DNA of 9,587 nt from Ilumatobacter sp. (GCA_029263275.1 JAJCXU010000065.1:1-9587); one strand, 5' to 3'. Positions 1 through 7,311 are shown, numbered from the stretch's first letter. The notes: generated by a model from the letters alone, not told the origin. Numbers and translations are program-made.

Positions 1-37
1 CGAGTTGTTGGTCGGTGGGCGGGGTCTCGTCACTCAT
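1..37 (-). CDS. Start of a downstream oxidase gene (partial), probably cytochrome c oxidase subunit II
   Basis: On the minus strand an ATG at 37-35 overlaps the TGA of the subunit IIa gene (ATGA, four-base overlap) and opens a frame reading MSDETPPTDQQL to the window edge. Twelve residues cannot identify a family by themselves. The call is an inference from context: in Thermus thermophilus the ba3 oxidase subunits IIa, II and I are encoded in that order (cbaD-cbaB-cbaA), and subunit II would follow IIa. The overlap implies translational coupling with the upstream gene. Confidence 0.5.
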   Translation of the reverse strand, partial: MSDETPPTDQQL

Positions 38-207
38 ACCGTGACCCCGCGACTGAGCAGGATCACGTAGACCGACGCCCACAGCAGAATGATCGTTGCG
101 ACGAACAGGACGAGTATGAACAGCGTTCCCGTCGGCTTGAAGTGTTCGTCGGCGAGGCCTGTTGCCTCGTCGACCTCGGCGGTCTCGTCATGGGAAGAAG
201 TCGTCAC
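34..207 (-). CDS. ba3-type cytochrome c oxidase subunit IIa (CoxIIa family)
   Basis: This 57-residue protein has one membrane helix, about residues 29-51, framed by FKPTGTLFILV and VILLSRG. The pattern KPxGTLxxxxL...W..VY.....RG is characteristic of the single-helix subunit IIa of ba3-type haem-copper oxidases (cbaD in Thermus, 34 residues), which packs against subunits I and II in the cytoplasmic membrane. About 24 acidic, hydrophilic N-terminal residues are extra compared with Thermus. I chose the GTG at 207 because AGAAGGGA lies five bases upstream. An in-frame ATG at 258 would give 74 residues but has no Shine-Dalgarno. The stop overlaps the start of the next oxidase gene. It is divergent from the cytochrome c gene at 367. 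Family assignment is from recognised sequence pattern; no search was run. Confidence 0.82.
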   Translation of the reverse strand: MTTSSHDETAEVDEATGLADEHFKPTGTLFILVLFVATIILLWASVYVILLSRGVTV

Positions 208-212
208 GGGGG

Positions 213-220
213 TCCCTTCT
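213..220 (-). promoter_or_regulatory. Ribosome binding site of the subunit IIa gene
   Basis: Read on the minus strand this is AGAAGGGA, followed by five C residues and then GTG. It is the clearest Shine-Dalgarno sequence in the window. It decides the GTG start of the oxidase subunit IIa gene over the upstream ATG. Confidence 0.6.
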
Positions 221-304
221 GGCGGGTGCGCGGCGGCATGCCGAGCTGCTTCTCTCATGCAAGTACCAGGGGCAACGTCGGAGGTAGGGACGAAAGTCTC
301 TTCA

Positions 305-320
305 TCGCGAGCATTCGCGA
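305..320. repeat. Palindromic element TCGCGA-N4-TCGCGA in a divergent promoter region
   Basis: TCGCGA at 305-310 and 315-320 flank GCAT. Each half is itself a palindrome, so the element is both a direct and an inverted repeat. It lies in the 159-bp region between the oxidase operon (minus) and the cytochrome c gene (plus), a fitting place for an operator serving both. The element is seen directly; regulatory function is inference. Confidence 0.4.
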
Positions 321-336
321 ACGAATACTTGAAATA

Positions 337-349
337 CGTCTGACAGACG
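337..349. repeat. Palindrome CGTCTG-A-CAGACG upstream of the cytochrome c gene
   Basis: A perfect 6-bp inverted repeat with a single central base, ending 17 bases before the chosen ATG of the cytochrome c gene. It follows the most AT-rich stretch of the intergenic region (about 324-336), where a promoter would be expected, although no convincing -35/-10 pair was seen. It could be an operator or a small 5' leader hairpin. Confidence 0.4.
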
Positions 350-366
350 ATGCGATCGAGGAGCAG

Positions 367-1149
367 ATGATCCCCCGGACAACTACACGTAGGCGTCGCG
401 AGCGACGTGATACTCACCCGTTGCGGACCTGGTGGGGCCCACTCATGATTGTGGCGTGTGCGTTTGTCGCCGCGCCCGCGCTCGCCCAGGATGCACCGAG
501 TGACGATGTGCTGCGTGCTGGCGCCGAGGTCTACTCGAGTGTCTGCTCTGCGTGTCACCAACCGGGTGGAGTGGGCCTCGGGAGTGACTTCCCGCCGTTG
601 GTCAACAACGCCAATGTGCAGGATGCTGAATATGTCGCCACGGTCATCGGCGAGGGTCTGAGCGGTGAGATCACGGTCAACGGGGCCACCTTCGATGGTG
701 TGATGTCGCCGCAGTCGACGCTGAGCGACGCTGATGTCGAGTCGGTCATCGCGTACATCCAGTCGGGGTTCGCCGCGCCGACGACTCCCGAGGTCGTGGC
801 CGACACCGGCCCCGTGGCCGGGACCCAGCTCCCGGACCTCGCGAATATGACCTACTACGCCGCGTACATCATCGCGGCAGCGCTGTTCGCTCTCGTCCTC
901 GGCCCCCGAGTGATCGGCGCGCACGATCGACGAACGCTGTCATGGGCGGACGCCTGGATGAAGACCGCGGTCATCGTCATCGGTCTCATTGTCGCAACGG
1001 TGTACGTCCCGGCGAAGGTGCTCGAGGTGGATGCGGTCCGCGATCTCCCCAGAACTGCTCAGGACCTGATCGCCATTGGCCTGTGGTCGGCTGGGCTCGT
1101 GGGCGGCCTTTGGGCGCTGTGGTACGCGCACCGAGAGCGACGGATCTGA
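367..1149 (+). CDS. Exported c-type cytochrome with three C-terminal membrane helices
   Basis: 260 residues. A basic N-region (RRRRERR) and hydrophobic segment ending PALA at residue 40 form a signal peptide. Next is a class I cytochrome c domain, about 45-135, with the haem site CSACH at 60-64, a likely axial Met113 (GVMSP) and the usual C-terminal helix (ADVESVIAYIQSG). After a Pro/Thr linker there are three hydrophobic helices, roughly 161-183, 198-218 and 232-254, ending in basic residues. The haem domain would sit outside the cytoplasmic membrane, tethered by the helices. Divergent neighbours are ba3-type oxidase genes, so donating electrons to that oxidase is a reasonable inference. I chose the ATG at 367 because GAGGAG lies just upstream (three-base spacing, rather short) and because it gives a complete signal peptide. 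The three-helix module is not one I can name. Confidence 0.8.
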   Translation: MIPRTTTRRRRERRDTHPLRTWWGPLMIVACAFVAAPALAQDAPSDDVLRAGAEVYSSVCSACHQPGGVGLGSDFPPLVNNANVQDAEYVATVIGEGLSGEITVNGATFDGVMSPQSTLSDADVESVIAYIQSGFAAPTTPEVVADTGPVAGTQLPDLANMTYYAAYIIAAALFALVLGPRVIGAHDRRTLSWADAWMKTAVIVIGLIVATVYVPAKVLEVDAVRDLPRTAQDLIAIGLWSAGLVGGLWALWYAHRERRI

Positions 1150-1203
1150 CCGGCGTTCACAGCGACTGCGGCTGGCTACTTCGTCCGGCCGGTCACGTTT
1201 TGC

Positions 1204-1209
1204 TACGAC
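1204..1209 (+). promoter_or_regulatory. Possible -10 element for a leaderless transcript
   Basis: TACGAC ends six bases before the ATG at 1216, the distance expected if transcription begins at the start codon. It matches TAnnnT except for the last base. No Shine-Dalgarno precedes this ATG and no clear -35 was seen. Confidence 0.3.
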
Positions 1210-1215
1210 TGTGCG

Positions 1216-2190
1216 ATGGGAATCACTGATGTCGTCGATCGTCTCGGCGGAAAACAGGTCAAGCAGATGGCGGACCTCGTCGACGATCTGTGGAGCGAGC
1301 GCAAGAAGATCCTGAGCGCCGTCGACCTGGTCTGGGAGAACCGTGACGAGATCATGGGTGTCGTCGCGTTCGTGGGAGAGAACAAAGACCGTTTGGTCGA
1401 CATCATGGGTCGACTGCCGGGTCTGATCGGGCAGGCCGGGTCTGGGCTCGAGGCAGCAGGCGTCGGCGCAGAGCGGGCGAGCGCACTCCTGCTCGGCGAC
1501 GATGGTGATGGACCGCAGCAGCTCTCCGATCAAGCCGCCGAGATGCTCGAACGCTGCCAACAGCAGCTCGTCGAAGTGACTTCGATGGTCAACGAACTCG
1601 GTGAAGGTCTGTCGTTCATTCGGCTGCCGAATCGCCTTGATGACGGTGCTCGTCGCCTGACCGATGTCGCTGATGACTTGGGCGGGGTGGCGGGCAAGTT
1701 CCGCCATCTCGGCGCACAACTCGCTGACGCCGGAGTGGATCTCGCCGACGTGGGCTCGAAACTCGGGTCGAGCGGCGCGACGCTGCAGTCGTTCGTTGGC
1801 GACGCACCGAAGGCCAAGCCGCCAGCCAAGCGCAAGACCGCTGCCAAGAAGCAGGCGACCAAGAAGACTGCGAGCAAGAAGACTGCGAGCGGGTCGGGCG
1901 GTCTGTGGGGATCTGCTGCCAAGGAGATGGCCGCAGCGCAACGCAAGCACGAGAGCGAGCAAGAGAAGGCTGATCGTCAGCGCGCCGCCAAGCGCGCCTC
2001 CGCCAAGAAGCGCGCCGCCAAAAAAGCCCCAGCGAAGAAGAAGGCCACGACGAAGAAGCCGACGAAGAAGCGTGCACCACAGAAGAGCGCAGCGAAGAAG
2101 ACCACGACCCGCAAGACGCCGGCCAAGAAGCGAACCAAGGCATCGTCCAGCGCCATCGCCCCGAGCAAGATGAAGCCGATCAAGGATTGA
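1216..2190 (+). CDS. Helical-repeat protein with a histone H1-like Lys/Ala-rich tail
   Basis: 324 residues, no signal peptide or membrane segment. The N-terminal half is strongly helical: residues 26-67 form three 14-residue units, and 105-190 is an acidic, heptad-like stretch with repeated LxDVxxxL patterns, probably coiled coil. From about 197 to the end it is rich in Lys, Ala, Thr and Pro (AKK, TKK and PAKK units), like the tails of bacterial H1-like proteins and the HupB C-terminus. A less basic helical segment at about 228-252 divides the tail. Such tails bind DNA or other polyanions without sequence specificity. A nucleoid or DNA-linked structural role is inferred. I recognise no named family for the N-terminal half. 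There is no Shine-Dalgarno at the ATG; an in-frame ATG at 1267 is an alternative. It is transcribed alone, 66 bp after the cytochrome c gene. Confidence 0.8.
   Translation: MGITDVVDRLGGKQVKQMADLVDDLWSERKKILSAVDLVWENRDEIMGVVAFVGENKDRLVDIMGRLPGLIGQAGSGLEAAGVGAERASALLLGDDGDGPQQLSDQAAEMLERCQQQLVEVTSMVNELGEGLSFIRLPNRLDDGARRLTDVADDLGGVAGKFRHLGAQLADAGVDLADVGSKLGSSGATLQSFVGDAPKAKPPAKRKTAAKKQATKKTASKKTASGSGGLWGSAAKEMAAAQRKHESEQEKADRQRAAKRASAKKRAAKKAPAKKKATTKKPTKKRAPQKSAAKKTTTRKTPAKKRTKASSSAIAPSKMKPIKD
1291..1416 (+). repeat. Three 14-residue repeats encoded in tandem
   Basis: Three successive 42-base units encode residues 26-39, 40-53 and 54-67. Aligned starts are WSERKKIL, WENRDEIM and GENKDRLV: position 1 is W/W/G, position 4 R/R/K, and positions 7-8 are hydrophobic. 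Fourteen residues equals two heptads, so the repeat suits an amphipathic helical rod. The DNA units have diverged, so the repeat is old rather than a recent duplication. Confidence 0.6.
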
Positions 2191-2201
2191 CCGACCCACA
2201 C

Positions 2202-2248
2202 CACCGGTGAGAACCTCCCACGACAGCCGTGGGGCAGTCTCACCGGTG
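2202..2248. terminator. Long two-tier hairpin between convergent genes
   Basis: The arms CACCGGTGAGA (2202-2212) and TCTCACCGGTG (2238-2248) are perfectly complementary over 11 bp. They enclose a second stem, CCCACG (2217-2222) with CGTGGG (2228-2233), around the loop ACAGC. The hairpin begins 12 bases after the stop of the H1-tail gene. No T-run follows on either side, so it is not a classic intrinsic terminator, but U-less hairpins are commonly proposed as terminators in GC-rich actinobacteria. Terminator function is inferred from position. Confidence 0.55.
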
Positions 2249-2375
2249 CGCCGGATGCACCGCGAGTGATGAGCATTTCCCACGCCAGGTGCGACCGAAA
2301 CTCATCGCTGTTGCGCTGGCGGTGGGGATCAGCGAGGCGTGGGTGCGCGGGTGTGTCCCTCCGAGCGGGAGCGAG

Positions 2376-2391
2376 TCGGGCGCAAGCCCGA
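2376..2391. repeat. GNRA-capped hairpin, possible dispersed intergenic repeat
   Basis: TCGGGC-GCAA-GCCCGA is a perfect 6-bp stem closed by a GCAA tetraloop. It directly follows a purine-rich stretch (GAGCGGGAGCGAG). It lies in the 254-bp convergent region between the H1-tail gene and leuS, where no gene was found. The compact form resembles dispersed extragenic palindromes, but only one copy is in this window. Confidence 0.4.
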
Positions 2392-2403
2392 GAAATCAAT
2401 GGA

Positions 2404-2453
2404 GACGACGGAGTCGTCAGGCGACGTAGTCGTCCTGGGCGTCGTCAGACGAC
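2404..2453 (-). terminator. Cluster of GACGAC/GTCGTC inverted repeats at the leuS 3' end
   Basis: Three small hairpins stand in tandem: GACGAC-GGA-GTCGTC (2404-2418), GGCGAC-GTA-GTCGTC (2420-2434, one G.T pair) and GTCGTC-A-GACGAC (2441-2453). The last spans the leuS stop codon. The hexamer GTCGTC occurs three times and GACGAC twice in 50 bases, so alternative longer-range pairings are possible. Position suggests a role in leuS termination or 3' end protection. There is no T-run. Confidence 0.4.
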
Positions 2454-5303
2454 CACATTGACCATGCGGCCACTGACCACGATGACCTTCTTCGGGGTCC
2501 TGCCGTCGAGGGTCGCGATGACCTTTTCGTCGGCCAATGCTGCCGCCTCGGCAGTCGCCTGGTCGGCATCTGCCGGGATCGTGATGCGCCCGCGCACCTT
2601 GCCGTTGACCTGCACGGGCACCTCGATGGTGTCGTCGACGAGCAGCGCCGGATCAGCGGTTGGAAACTCGATGTAGGTGACGGTCTCGTCGTGGCCGAGC
2701 TTGCGCCACAGCTCCTCGCAGACGTGCGGCACCAGGGGTGCGAGCATGCGGACCATCGCCTCGGCGACGGCTCGTGGCGTGGCATCGAGCTTGGTGACGG
2801 CGTTGTTCAGTTCGATCAGCTTGGCGATTGCCGTGTTGAACCGCAGCGCGTCCATCTCGACTCGGACCACGTCGATCGTGCGATGCAACAGCTTGTCGGT
2901 CTCATCGTCAGGAGCTTCGTCGACCACGGTGCAGGCGCCGGTTTCTTCGTCGACCATGTTGCGCCACAGGCGTTGCAGGAAGCGGTACATGCCGACCACA
3001 TCGCGTGTTTCCCATGGTCGTGATGCGTCGAGCGGGCCCATGGCCATCTCGTAGAGGCGCAACGTGTCGGCGCCGTACTCCTCGTACATCTCGTCGGGCG
3101 AGACGGCGTTCTTCAGCGACTTGCCCATCTTGCCCCACTCACGTGTGACCGGCTTGTCGTCGTAGGTGAAGCCGTCGTCGTCGGACCCTTCGACTTCGGT
3201 GGCCTCGACGTAGATCTCTCGCTCGTCCTTGAACGCCGCAGCCATGATGTAGCCCTGGTTGAACAGGCGGGCGTACGGCTCCTTTGAGCTGACGTGTCCG
3301 AGGTCAAACAGCACCTTGTGCCAGAACCGTGCGTACAGCAGGTGCAGCACAGCGTGCTCCACGCCGCCGACGTACAAGTCGACACCACCGGGATGGTCGG
3401 GCCGGATCTGCGTCTGCGGACCCATCCAGTACTCCTCGACGGCGGGGTCGCAGAAGGTCTCGGTGTTGGTGGGGTCGAGGTAGCGCATCTCGTACCAACA
3501 CGACCCGGCCCACTGCGGCATCACATTGGTGTCGCGGCGATACCACTGCATGCCGTCGCCGAGATCGAGCTCGACGTTGACCCACTGCTCGAGCCGATCG
3601 AGTGGACTCTCCGGGTTGGAGAATTCGTCGTCGGGGCCGAAGGTTCGCGGGGAGAACTGATCCGTCTCGGGGAGCTCGACGGGCAGCATCGAATCGGGCA
3701 GCGCGTGCGGGTTGCCGTCGTCGTCGTACACGATGGGGAACGGCTCGCCCCAGTAGCGCTGCCGGCTGAACAGCCAGTCGCGCAGCTTGTAGTTGATGGT
3801 GGCCTCGCCGGCACCGGCTCGCTCGAGCCAGGCGTTCATCTCCGAGATGCCTTCGACCTTGTTGACGAGCCCGTCCAATGACAGCTCGGCATTCGAGCTG
3901 TTGACGTACGGCGCATCGCCAATGAATGCCTCGGGCCACTGCCGAGTGTCGAGCGTGACGTCGAGACCGCGTTCCTCGAACCACGCCGCCGGCGGTGTCT
4001 GGATGGCCGGGATCTCCAGCTCGAACTTGCGGGCGAATTCGAAGTCGCGGGTGTCGCCGCAGGGCACGGCCATGATCGCGCCCGTGCCGTAGCCCATCAG
4101 GACGTAGTCCGCGATCCAGATGGGGATCTGTTCGCCGTTGACCGGATTGGTCGCGTACGCGCCCGTGAAGACGCCCGTCTTCTCGCGGGTCTCGTCTTGG
4201 CGCTCGAAGTCCTTCTTGGCTGCTGCCTGCTTGCGATAGGCAGCGATCTCGTCGGCCTTGTCCGGGCCAGCCAACTCGTCGACATATGGATGTTCGGGGG
4301 AGAGCACCATGAACGATGCACCGAACAGTGTGTCTGGGCGCGTGGTGAAGACGGTGATCGTGCCGGCCGATGATTCGAAGTCGACCTTCGCGCCGTGACT
4401 GCGGCCGATCCAGTTGCGCTGCATCGCCTTGATCGCGTCGGTCCAGTCGAGCAACTCGAGGTCATCGATGAGCCGATCGGCGTAGGACGTGATGCGCATC
4501 ATCCACTGCCGCATGTTGCGCTTGAACACGGGGAAGTTGCCGCGGTCGGATCGTCCGTCCGCGGTGACCTCTTCATTGGCAACAACCGTGCCGAGCCCTG
4601 GGCACCAGTTGACCGGTGCTTCTGAGACGTACGCCAGCCGATGGTCGTCGATGATGACGTTGCGCTCCGCGGGCGAGAGCTCGCTCCACTCGCGTCCGTC
4701 TGGTGCGTCGCGGTCGCCCGCTTCGAACTCGGCGATCAACTCGTCGATCGGTCGTGCCCGTTCTTCGTCTTCGTCGTACCAGGCGTTGAACACCTGGCTG
4801 AAGATCCACTGCGTCCACCGGTAGTACTCGGGGTCGGTGGTGGACACCGAGCGTCGCATGTCATGGCTCAGCCCGAGGCGGCGCAGCTGGCGCCGCATGT
4901 TGGCGATGTTGTCGTTGGTGGTGATAGCCGGGTGTGTTCCGGTCTGTACGGCGTATTGCTCGGCGGGGAGGCCGAATGCGTCGAAGCCCATGGTGTAGAC
5001 GACGTTGCGCCCCGCCATGCGTTGGAATCGGGCGTACACGTCGGTGCCGATGAAGCCCAGCGGGTGGCCGACGTGGAGGCCGACGCCGGATGGGTACGGG
5101 AACATGTCGAGGACGAACAACTTGTCGCCCCGGGCAGCAACTGCCTCGGGTTCGGCAAGTGGGCCAGCGGGATTGGGAGCGTTGAACGTGCCGTCATCGG
5201 CCCAGACCTGCTGCCACCGCAACTCGATGTCCTGCGCGAGCGCCGACGTGTACCGGTGGGAAGGAGTGTCGGGCGTGTTCGCAGTGGTATCGGGCTCGCT
5301 CAT
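2445..5303 (-). CDS. leuS: Leucyl-tRNA synthetase
   Basis: 952 residues, cytoplasmic; attaches leucine to tRNA-Leu using ATP. The class I signature HVGH is at 77-80 within [15 protein letters not shown], and the KMSKS loop reads KMGKS at 725-729. The CP1 editing domain shows TTRPDTLFG at 320-328 and [15 protein letters not shown] at 406-420. The Asp conserved for editing is kept (D417), but the usual MAVPxHD reads MAVPCGD. An anticodon-binding domain and a C-terminal domain ([13 protein letters not shown], 895-907) complete it. It is longer than the 860-residue E. coli enzyme, partly through an insertion around 175-215. I chose the ATG at 5303 because it gives a normal N-terminus and a -10-like TAGGAT lies just upstream; the frame stays open to 5453. 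Transcribed from its own 82-bp upstream gap, with no room for a T-box. Confidence 0.97.
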   Translation of the reverse strand: MSEPDTTANTPDTPSHRYTSALAQDIELRWQQVWADDGTFNAPNPAGPLAEPEAVAARGDKLFVLDMFPYPSGVGLHVGHPLGFIGTDVYARFQRMAGRNVVYTMGFDAFGLPAEQYAVQTGTHPAITTNDNIANMRRQLRRLGLSHDMRRSVSTTDPEYYRWTQWIFSQVFNAWYDEDEERARPIDELIAEFEAGDRDAPDGREWSELSPAERNVIIDDHRLAYVSEAPVNWCPGLGTVVANEEVTADGRSDRGNFPVFKRNMRQWMMRITSYADRLIDDLELLDWTDAIKAMQRNWIGRSHGAKVDFESSAGTITVFTTRPDTLFGASFMVLSPEHPYVDELAGPDKADEIAAYRKQAAAKKDFERQDETREKTGVFTGAYATNPVNGEQIPIWIADYVLMGYGTGAIMAVPCGDTRDFEFARKFELEIPAIQTPPAAWFEERGLDVTLDTRQWPEAFIGDAPYVNSSNAELSLDGLVNKVEGISEMNAWLERAGAGEATINYKLRDWLFSRQRYWGEPFPIVYDDDGNPHALPDSMLPVELPETDQFSPRTFGPDDEFSNPESPLDRLEQWVNVELDLGDGMQWYRRDTNVMPQWAGSCWYEMRYLDPTNTETFCDPAVEEYWMGPQTQIRPDHPGGVDLYVGGVEHAVLHLLYARFWHKVLFDLGHVSSKEPYARLFNQGYIMAAAFKDEREIYVEATEVEGSDDDGFTYDDKPVTREWGKMGKSLKNAVSPDEMYEEYGADTLRLYEMAMGPLDASRPWETRDVVGMYRFLQRLWRNMVDEETGACTVVDEAPDDETDKLLHRTIDVVRVEMDALRFNTAIAKLIELNNAVTKLDATPRAVAEAMVRMLAPLVPHVCEELWRKLGHDETVTYIEFPTADPALLVDDTIEVPVQVNGKVRGRITIPADADQATAEAAALADEKVIATLDGRTPKKVIVVSGRMVNVVV

Positions 5304-5313
5304 ACGGCCACCA

Positions 5314-5319
5314 ATCCTA
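5314..5319 (-). promoter_or_regulatory. Possible -10 element of leuS
   Basis: On the minus strand TAGGAT (TAnnnT type) ends ten bases before the leuS ATG. That would give a transcript with a leader of only a few bases. No good -35 hexamer was found at 17-18 bp. Confidence 0.35.
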
Positions 5320-5353
5320 CGGTGTGACCATCCACACGGTCCTGATCCGTTTG

Positions 5354-5384
5354 CGGTCAGGCTGTGCCTGGCACAGACTGACCG
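5354..5384 (-). terminator. Strong hairpin just after the P450 gene
   Basis: CGGTCAG (5354-5360) pairs with CTGACCG (5378-5384), and CTGTGC (5362-5367) with GCACAG (5371-5376). A single G/A mismatch separates the two stems and the loop is CTG. The 13-bp stem starts one base after the P450 stop codon (TAG at 5388-5386). No T-run follows on the minus strand (CAAACGG). It lies between the P450 gene and the leuS promoter, so it probably insulates leuS from read-through. Confidence 0.6.
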
Positions 5385-5385
5385 G

Positions 5386-6654
5386 CTAGCGGGTTGTGCA
5401 GGGCATGCGTTTGATGCCGTTGATGAAGCCACTGACGAGGCGGTCGGGTTCACCGGTGATGGCGATGTCGGGGATCTGCGTGAAGATCTCGTCGAACAAC
5501 ACTTGGATCTCGCGCCGTGCCTGGTTGGCGCCGAGGCAGAAGTGCGGTCCTCCGGCGCCGTAGCCCTCCTGCTCCTTGCTGTTGGTTCGGTTGATGTCGA
5601 AGCGGTGACCGTTGGTGAAGACGTTCTCGTCGCGGTTGCCCGACCAGTACCACATGACGACCTTCTCGCCTTCGGAGATCTTGGTGTTGCCGACCTGTAC
5701 GTCGAAGTTCGCCGTACGCCGCATGTGGAGGACGGGAGAGGCCCAGCGCACGATCTCTTCGGCCGCCGGCATCGACATCTCGGTGTAGTTCTCGATCAGC
5801 TGACGCTTCTGGTCAGGGTGATGATGCAATTGGTGCATGCCCCACGAGATGGCGTTGCGGGTGGTCTCGTTGCCAGCAACGGCGAGCAGAATGAAGAACG
5901 ACCCGAACTCGGCAGCGGTGAGCCGTTCGCCGTCGACCTCGGCATGCATCAGGATGGAGGCGATGTCGTCGGTGGGATGCTTGAGTCGATCCTCGCCGAG
6001 TGCCTGCGCATAGTCGAACATGCCGGCCGCTCCCAGGATCAGTTCGTGGAGGTCCATCGTGAAGTCGGGGTCGCCGGCGCCGAGGATCAGATTGGTCCAA
6101 TCGAAGATCTGCTGCTCGTCTTCGGGCGGAACGCCGAGCATGTCGCAGATGACGCCGAGGGGGAGTGGCGCGGCGAACTGCTCGACGAAGTCGCACTCAC
6201 CCATCTCTCTGGCCTGAGCGACCAAGTCTCGGGCTCGAGTTCGTACGGACTCTTCGATGGTGGCAACGGTCTTCGGAGTGAAGCCCTTCTGGACGAGCAT
6301 CCGCATCTTGGCGTGCCGTGGATCATCGAGGACGATCATCGACCCGAAGAACTCGAGTGTCTCGGGCGGCTGCTCGCCGAGCGTGATGCCGGCTGCGGAT
6401 GAGAAGGCGTGCGGTGTTCGGTTGATCTGGCGGATGTCGTCGTAGTTCACCGCCGACCAGAAACCGGGCCCGGCGATGCCGCCTTCGATCACCGACAGCT
6501 CCTCGTGGAAACACATGCCGGCCCCGTGCGCGTTCTCGTGGCGGAGCTTGGCGAACGCATCGTCACGTTCGTCGAGTGACTTCAACCAGAAGTCGTTGTG
6601 GCCGAGGAGGATGTCGTCTCCATTGTCGAGTTGGAGGGTCCGGAAGTCGGGCAT
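5386..6654 (-). CDS. Cytochrome P450 (CYP124/125-like)
   Basis: 422 residues, soluble, no membrane anchor: a typical bacterial P450 length. The I-helix oxygen-activation motif is AGNETT (260-265), the K-helix ExxR is EIVR (300-303), and the haem loop is [10 protein letters not shown] (366-375) with the cysteine ligand C373. The GGPHFCLG form of the haem loop is typical of the actinobacterial CYP124/125/142 group, which hydroxylates sterol side chains or methyl-branched lipids, so a lipid or terpenoid substrate is a reasonable but unproven guess. It would need a ferredoxin and reductase; neither is in the window. The ATG at 6654 gives the usual N-terminus. There is no well-spaced Shine-Dalgarno; AATGAT lies six bases upstream, suggesting a leaderless transcript. 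Divergent from the DUF1269 gene, and followed by a strong hairpin. Confidence 0.93.
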   Translation of the reverse strand: MPDFRTLQLDNGDDILLGHNDFWLKSLDERDDAFAKLRHENAHGAGMCFHEELSVIEGGIAGPGFWSAVNYDDIRQINRTPHAFSSAAGITLGEQPPETLEFFGSMIVLDDPRHAKMRMLVQKGFTPKTVATIEESVRTRARDLVAQAREMGECDFVEQFAAPLPLGVICDMLGVPPEDEQQIFDWTNLILGAGDPDFTMDLHELILGAAGMFDYAQALGEDRLKHPTDDIASILMHAEVDGERLTAAEFGSFFILLAVAGNETTRNAISWGMHQLHHHPDQKRQLIENYTEMSMPAAEEIVRWASPVLHMRRTANFDVQVGNTKISEGEKVVMWYWSGNRDENVFTNGHRFDINRTNSKEQEGYGAGGPHFCLGANQARREIQVLFDEIFTQIPDIAITGEPDRLVSGFINGIKRMPCTTR

Positions 6655-6711
6655 CGCCCCATCATTGCGGTTGGTGCCGGACCTGAGCGGACCGTGACGA
6701 TGCCACTGAGG

Positions 6712-6724
6712 TCTCGCAACGAGA
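6712..6724. repeat. Palindrome TCTCG-CAA-CGAGA in a divergent promoter region
   Basis: A perfect 5-bp inverted repeat around CAA lies in the 90-bp region between the divergent P450 and DUF1269 genes, 20 bases upstream of the latter. Position fits an operator, but a 5-bp inverted repeat is only weak evidence. Confidence 0.3.
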
Positions 6725-6744
6725 TTTCAGGGCCAGACTGTGGC

Positions 6745-7311
6745 ATGTCCGATTTCGAACCGCCCGACCCCAGCTTGCGAGCGGGTCGCTCCGTCGATCC
6801 TGATCCCGACGCACCGGTCATCATCGGAGTCGCCTTCGACACGTCGACGCGGGCGCAGGAGTACCTCCTCGCGATGACCGGACTCCGCATTGCCGGCAAG
6901 CTCGCCCTGAAGGACGCTGTTGTCGTCAAGAAGGCCGACAACGGCAAGGTCAACGTCGTCGAGACCATCGATCCGACACCCGGACGCGCCGCAGTGTCTG
7001 GTGCGATGTGGACAGGGTTGCTCGGCCTGATCGTCGGCGGACCGATCGGTTGGGTCGCGGGGCTCGGTGTCGGTGCGGGGGTTGGTGCGGTCACGGCGAA
7101 GGTGGTCGACATCGGCATCCCAGACGAATGGGTCGATTGGTTCAAGGCTGCCGTGGAGAACGGCACAACTGCGGTGGTCATTCTCGCCGAGCACGTCCAT
7201 GTGTCGGACCTTGCTGCCGAGGCCAGGCGGTTCGACGGGGCCGAGCTGCTCTACACGTCGATGCCCGACAGCAGCCGGGCCCAACTGGTCGAAGCGTTCG
7301 GTCGAGACTGA
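6745..7311 (+). CDS. DUF1269-type membrane-associated protein
   Basis: 188 residues. After a Pro/Asp-rich N-terminus there is a conserved-looking core: VIIGVAFDTSTRAQEYLLAM (25-44), LALKDAVVVKK (53-63), the Gly-rich hydrophobic hairpin at 86-116 (GxxxG pattern, WTGLLGLIVGGPIG), then IGIPDEWVDWF and GTTAVVILAEH. This order matches the DUF1269 family of predicted membrane proteins, whose function is unknown. A Gly-zipper segment entering or spanning the membrane is inferred. I chose the ATG at 6745 because a start further upstream would overlap the divergent P450 gene. There is no Shine-Dalgarno; CAGACT ends five bases before the ATG. The zinc-ribbon gene follows after 44 bp on the same strand and may have its own promoter. 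Confidence 0.78.
   Translation: MSDFEPPDPSLRAGRSVDPDPDAPVIIGVAFDTSTRAQEYLLAMTGLRIAGKLALKDAVVVKKADNGKVNVVETIDPTPGRAAVSGAMWTGLLGLIVGGPIGWVAGLGVGAGVGAVTAKVVDIGIPDEWVDWFKAAVENGTTAVVILAEHVHVSDLAAEARRFDGAELLYTSMPDSSRAQLVEAFGRD

Noticed and set aside
142..366. Upstream extension of the cytochrome c gene to an ATG at 142
   Set aside because: The extension would run through the divergent promoter region and into the oxidase subunit IIa gene, and would put about 100 residues before the signal peptide.
940..2283. Long open frame on the minus strand opposite the cytochrome c and H1-tail genes
   Set aside because: Its Leu/Arg-rich low-complexity content is the mirror of the Lys/Ala tail codons; it has no recognisable domain and overlaps two well-supported genes.
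2229..2429. Small plus-strand open frame in the convergent region after the H1-tail gene
   Set aside because: It starts inside the hairpin at 2202-2248, has no start signal and no recognisable composition.
5322..5337. GTGTG/CACAC inverted repeat in the leuS upstream region
   Set aside because: Only five base pairs with a six-base loop and no extension; not distinguishable from chance.
5304..5385. T-box or other leader riboswitch upstream of leuS
   Set aside because: Only 82 bp are available, half taken by the P450 hairpin, and no T-box sequence was seen.
5005..6402. Long open frame on the plus strand opposite leuS and the P450 gene
   Set aside because: It runs antisense through two clear protein families and the hairpin between them; such frames are common opposite GC-rich genes.
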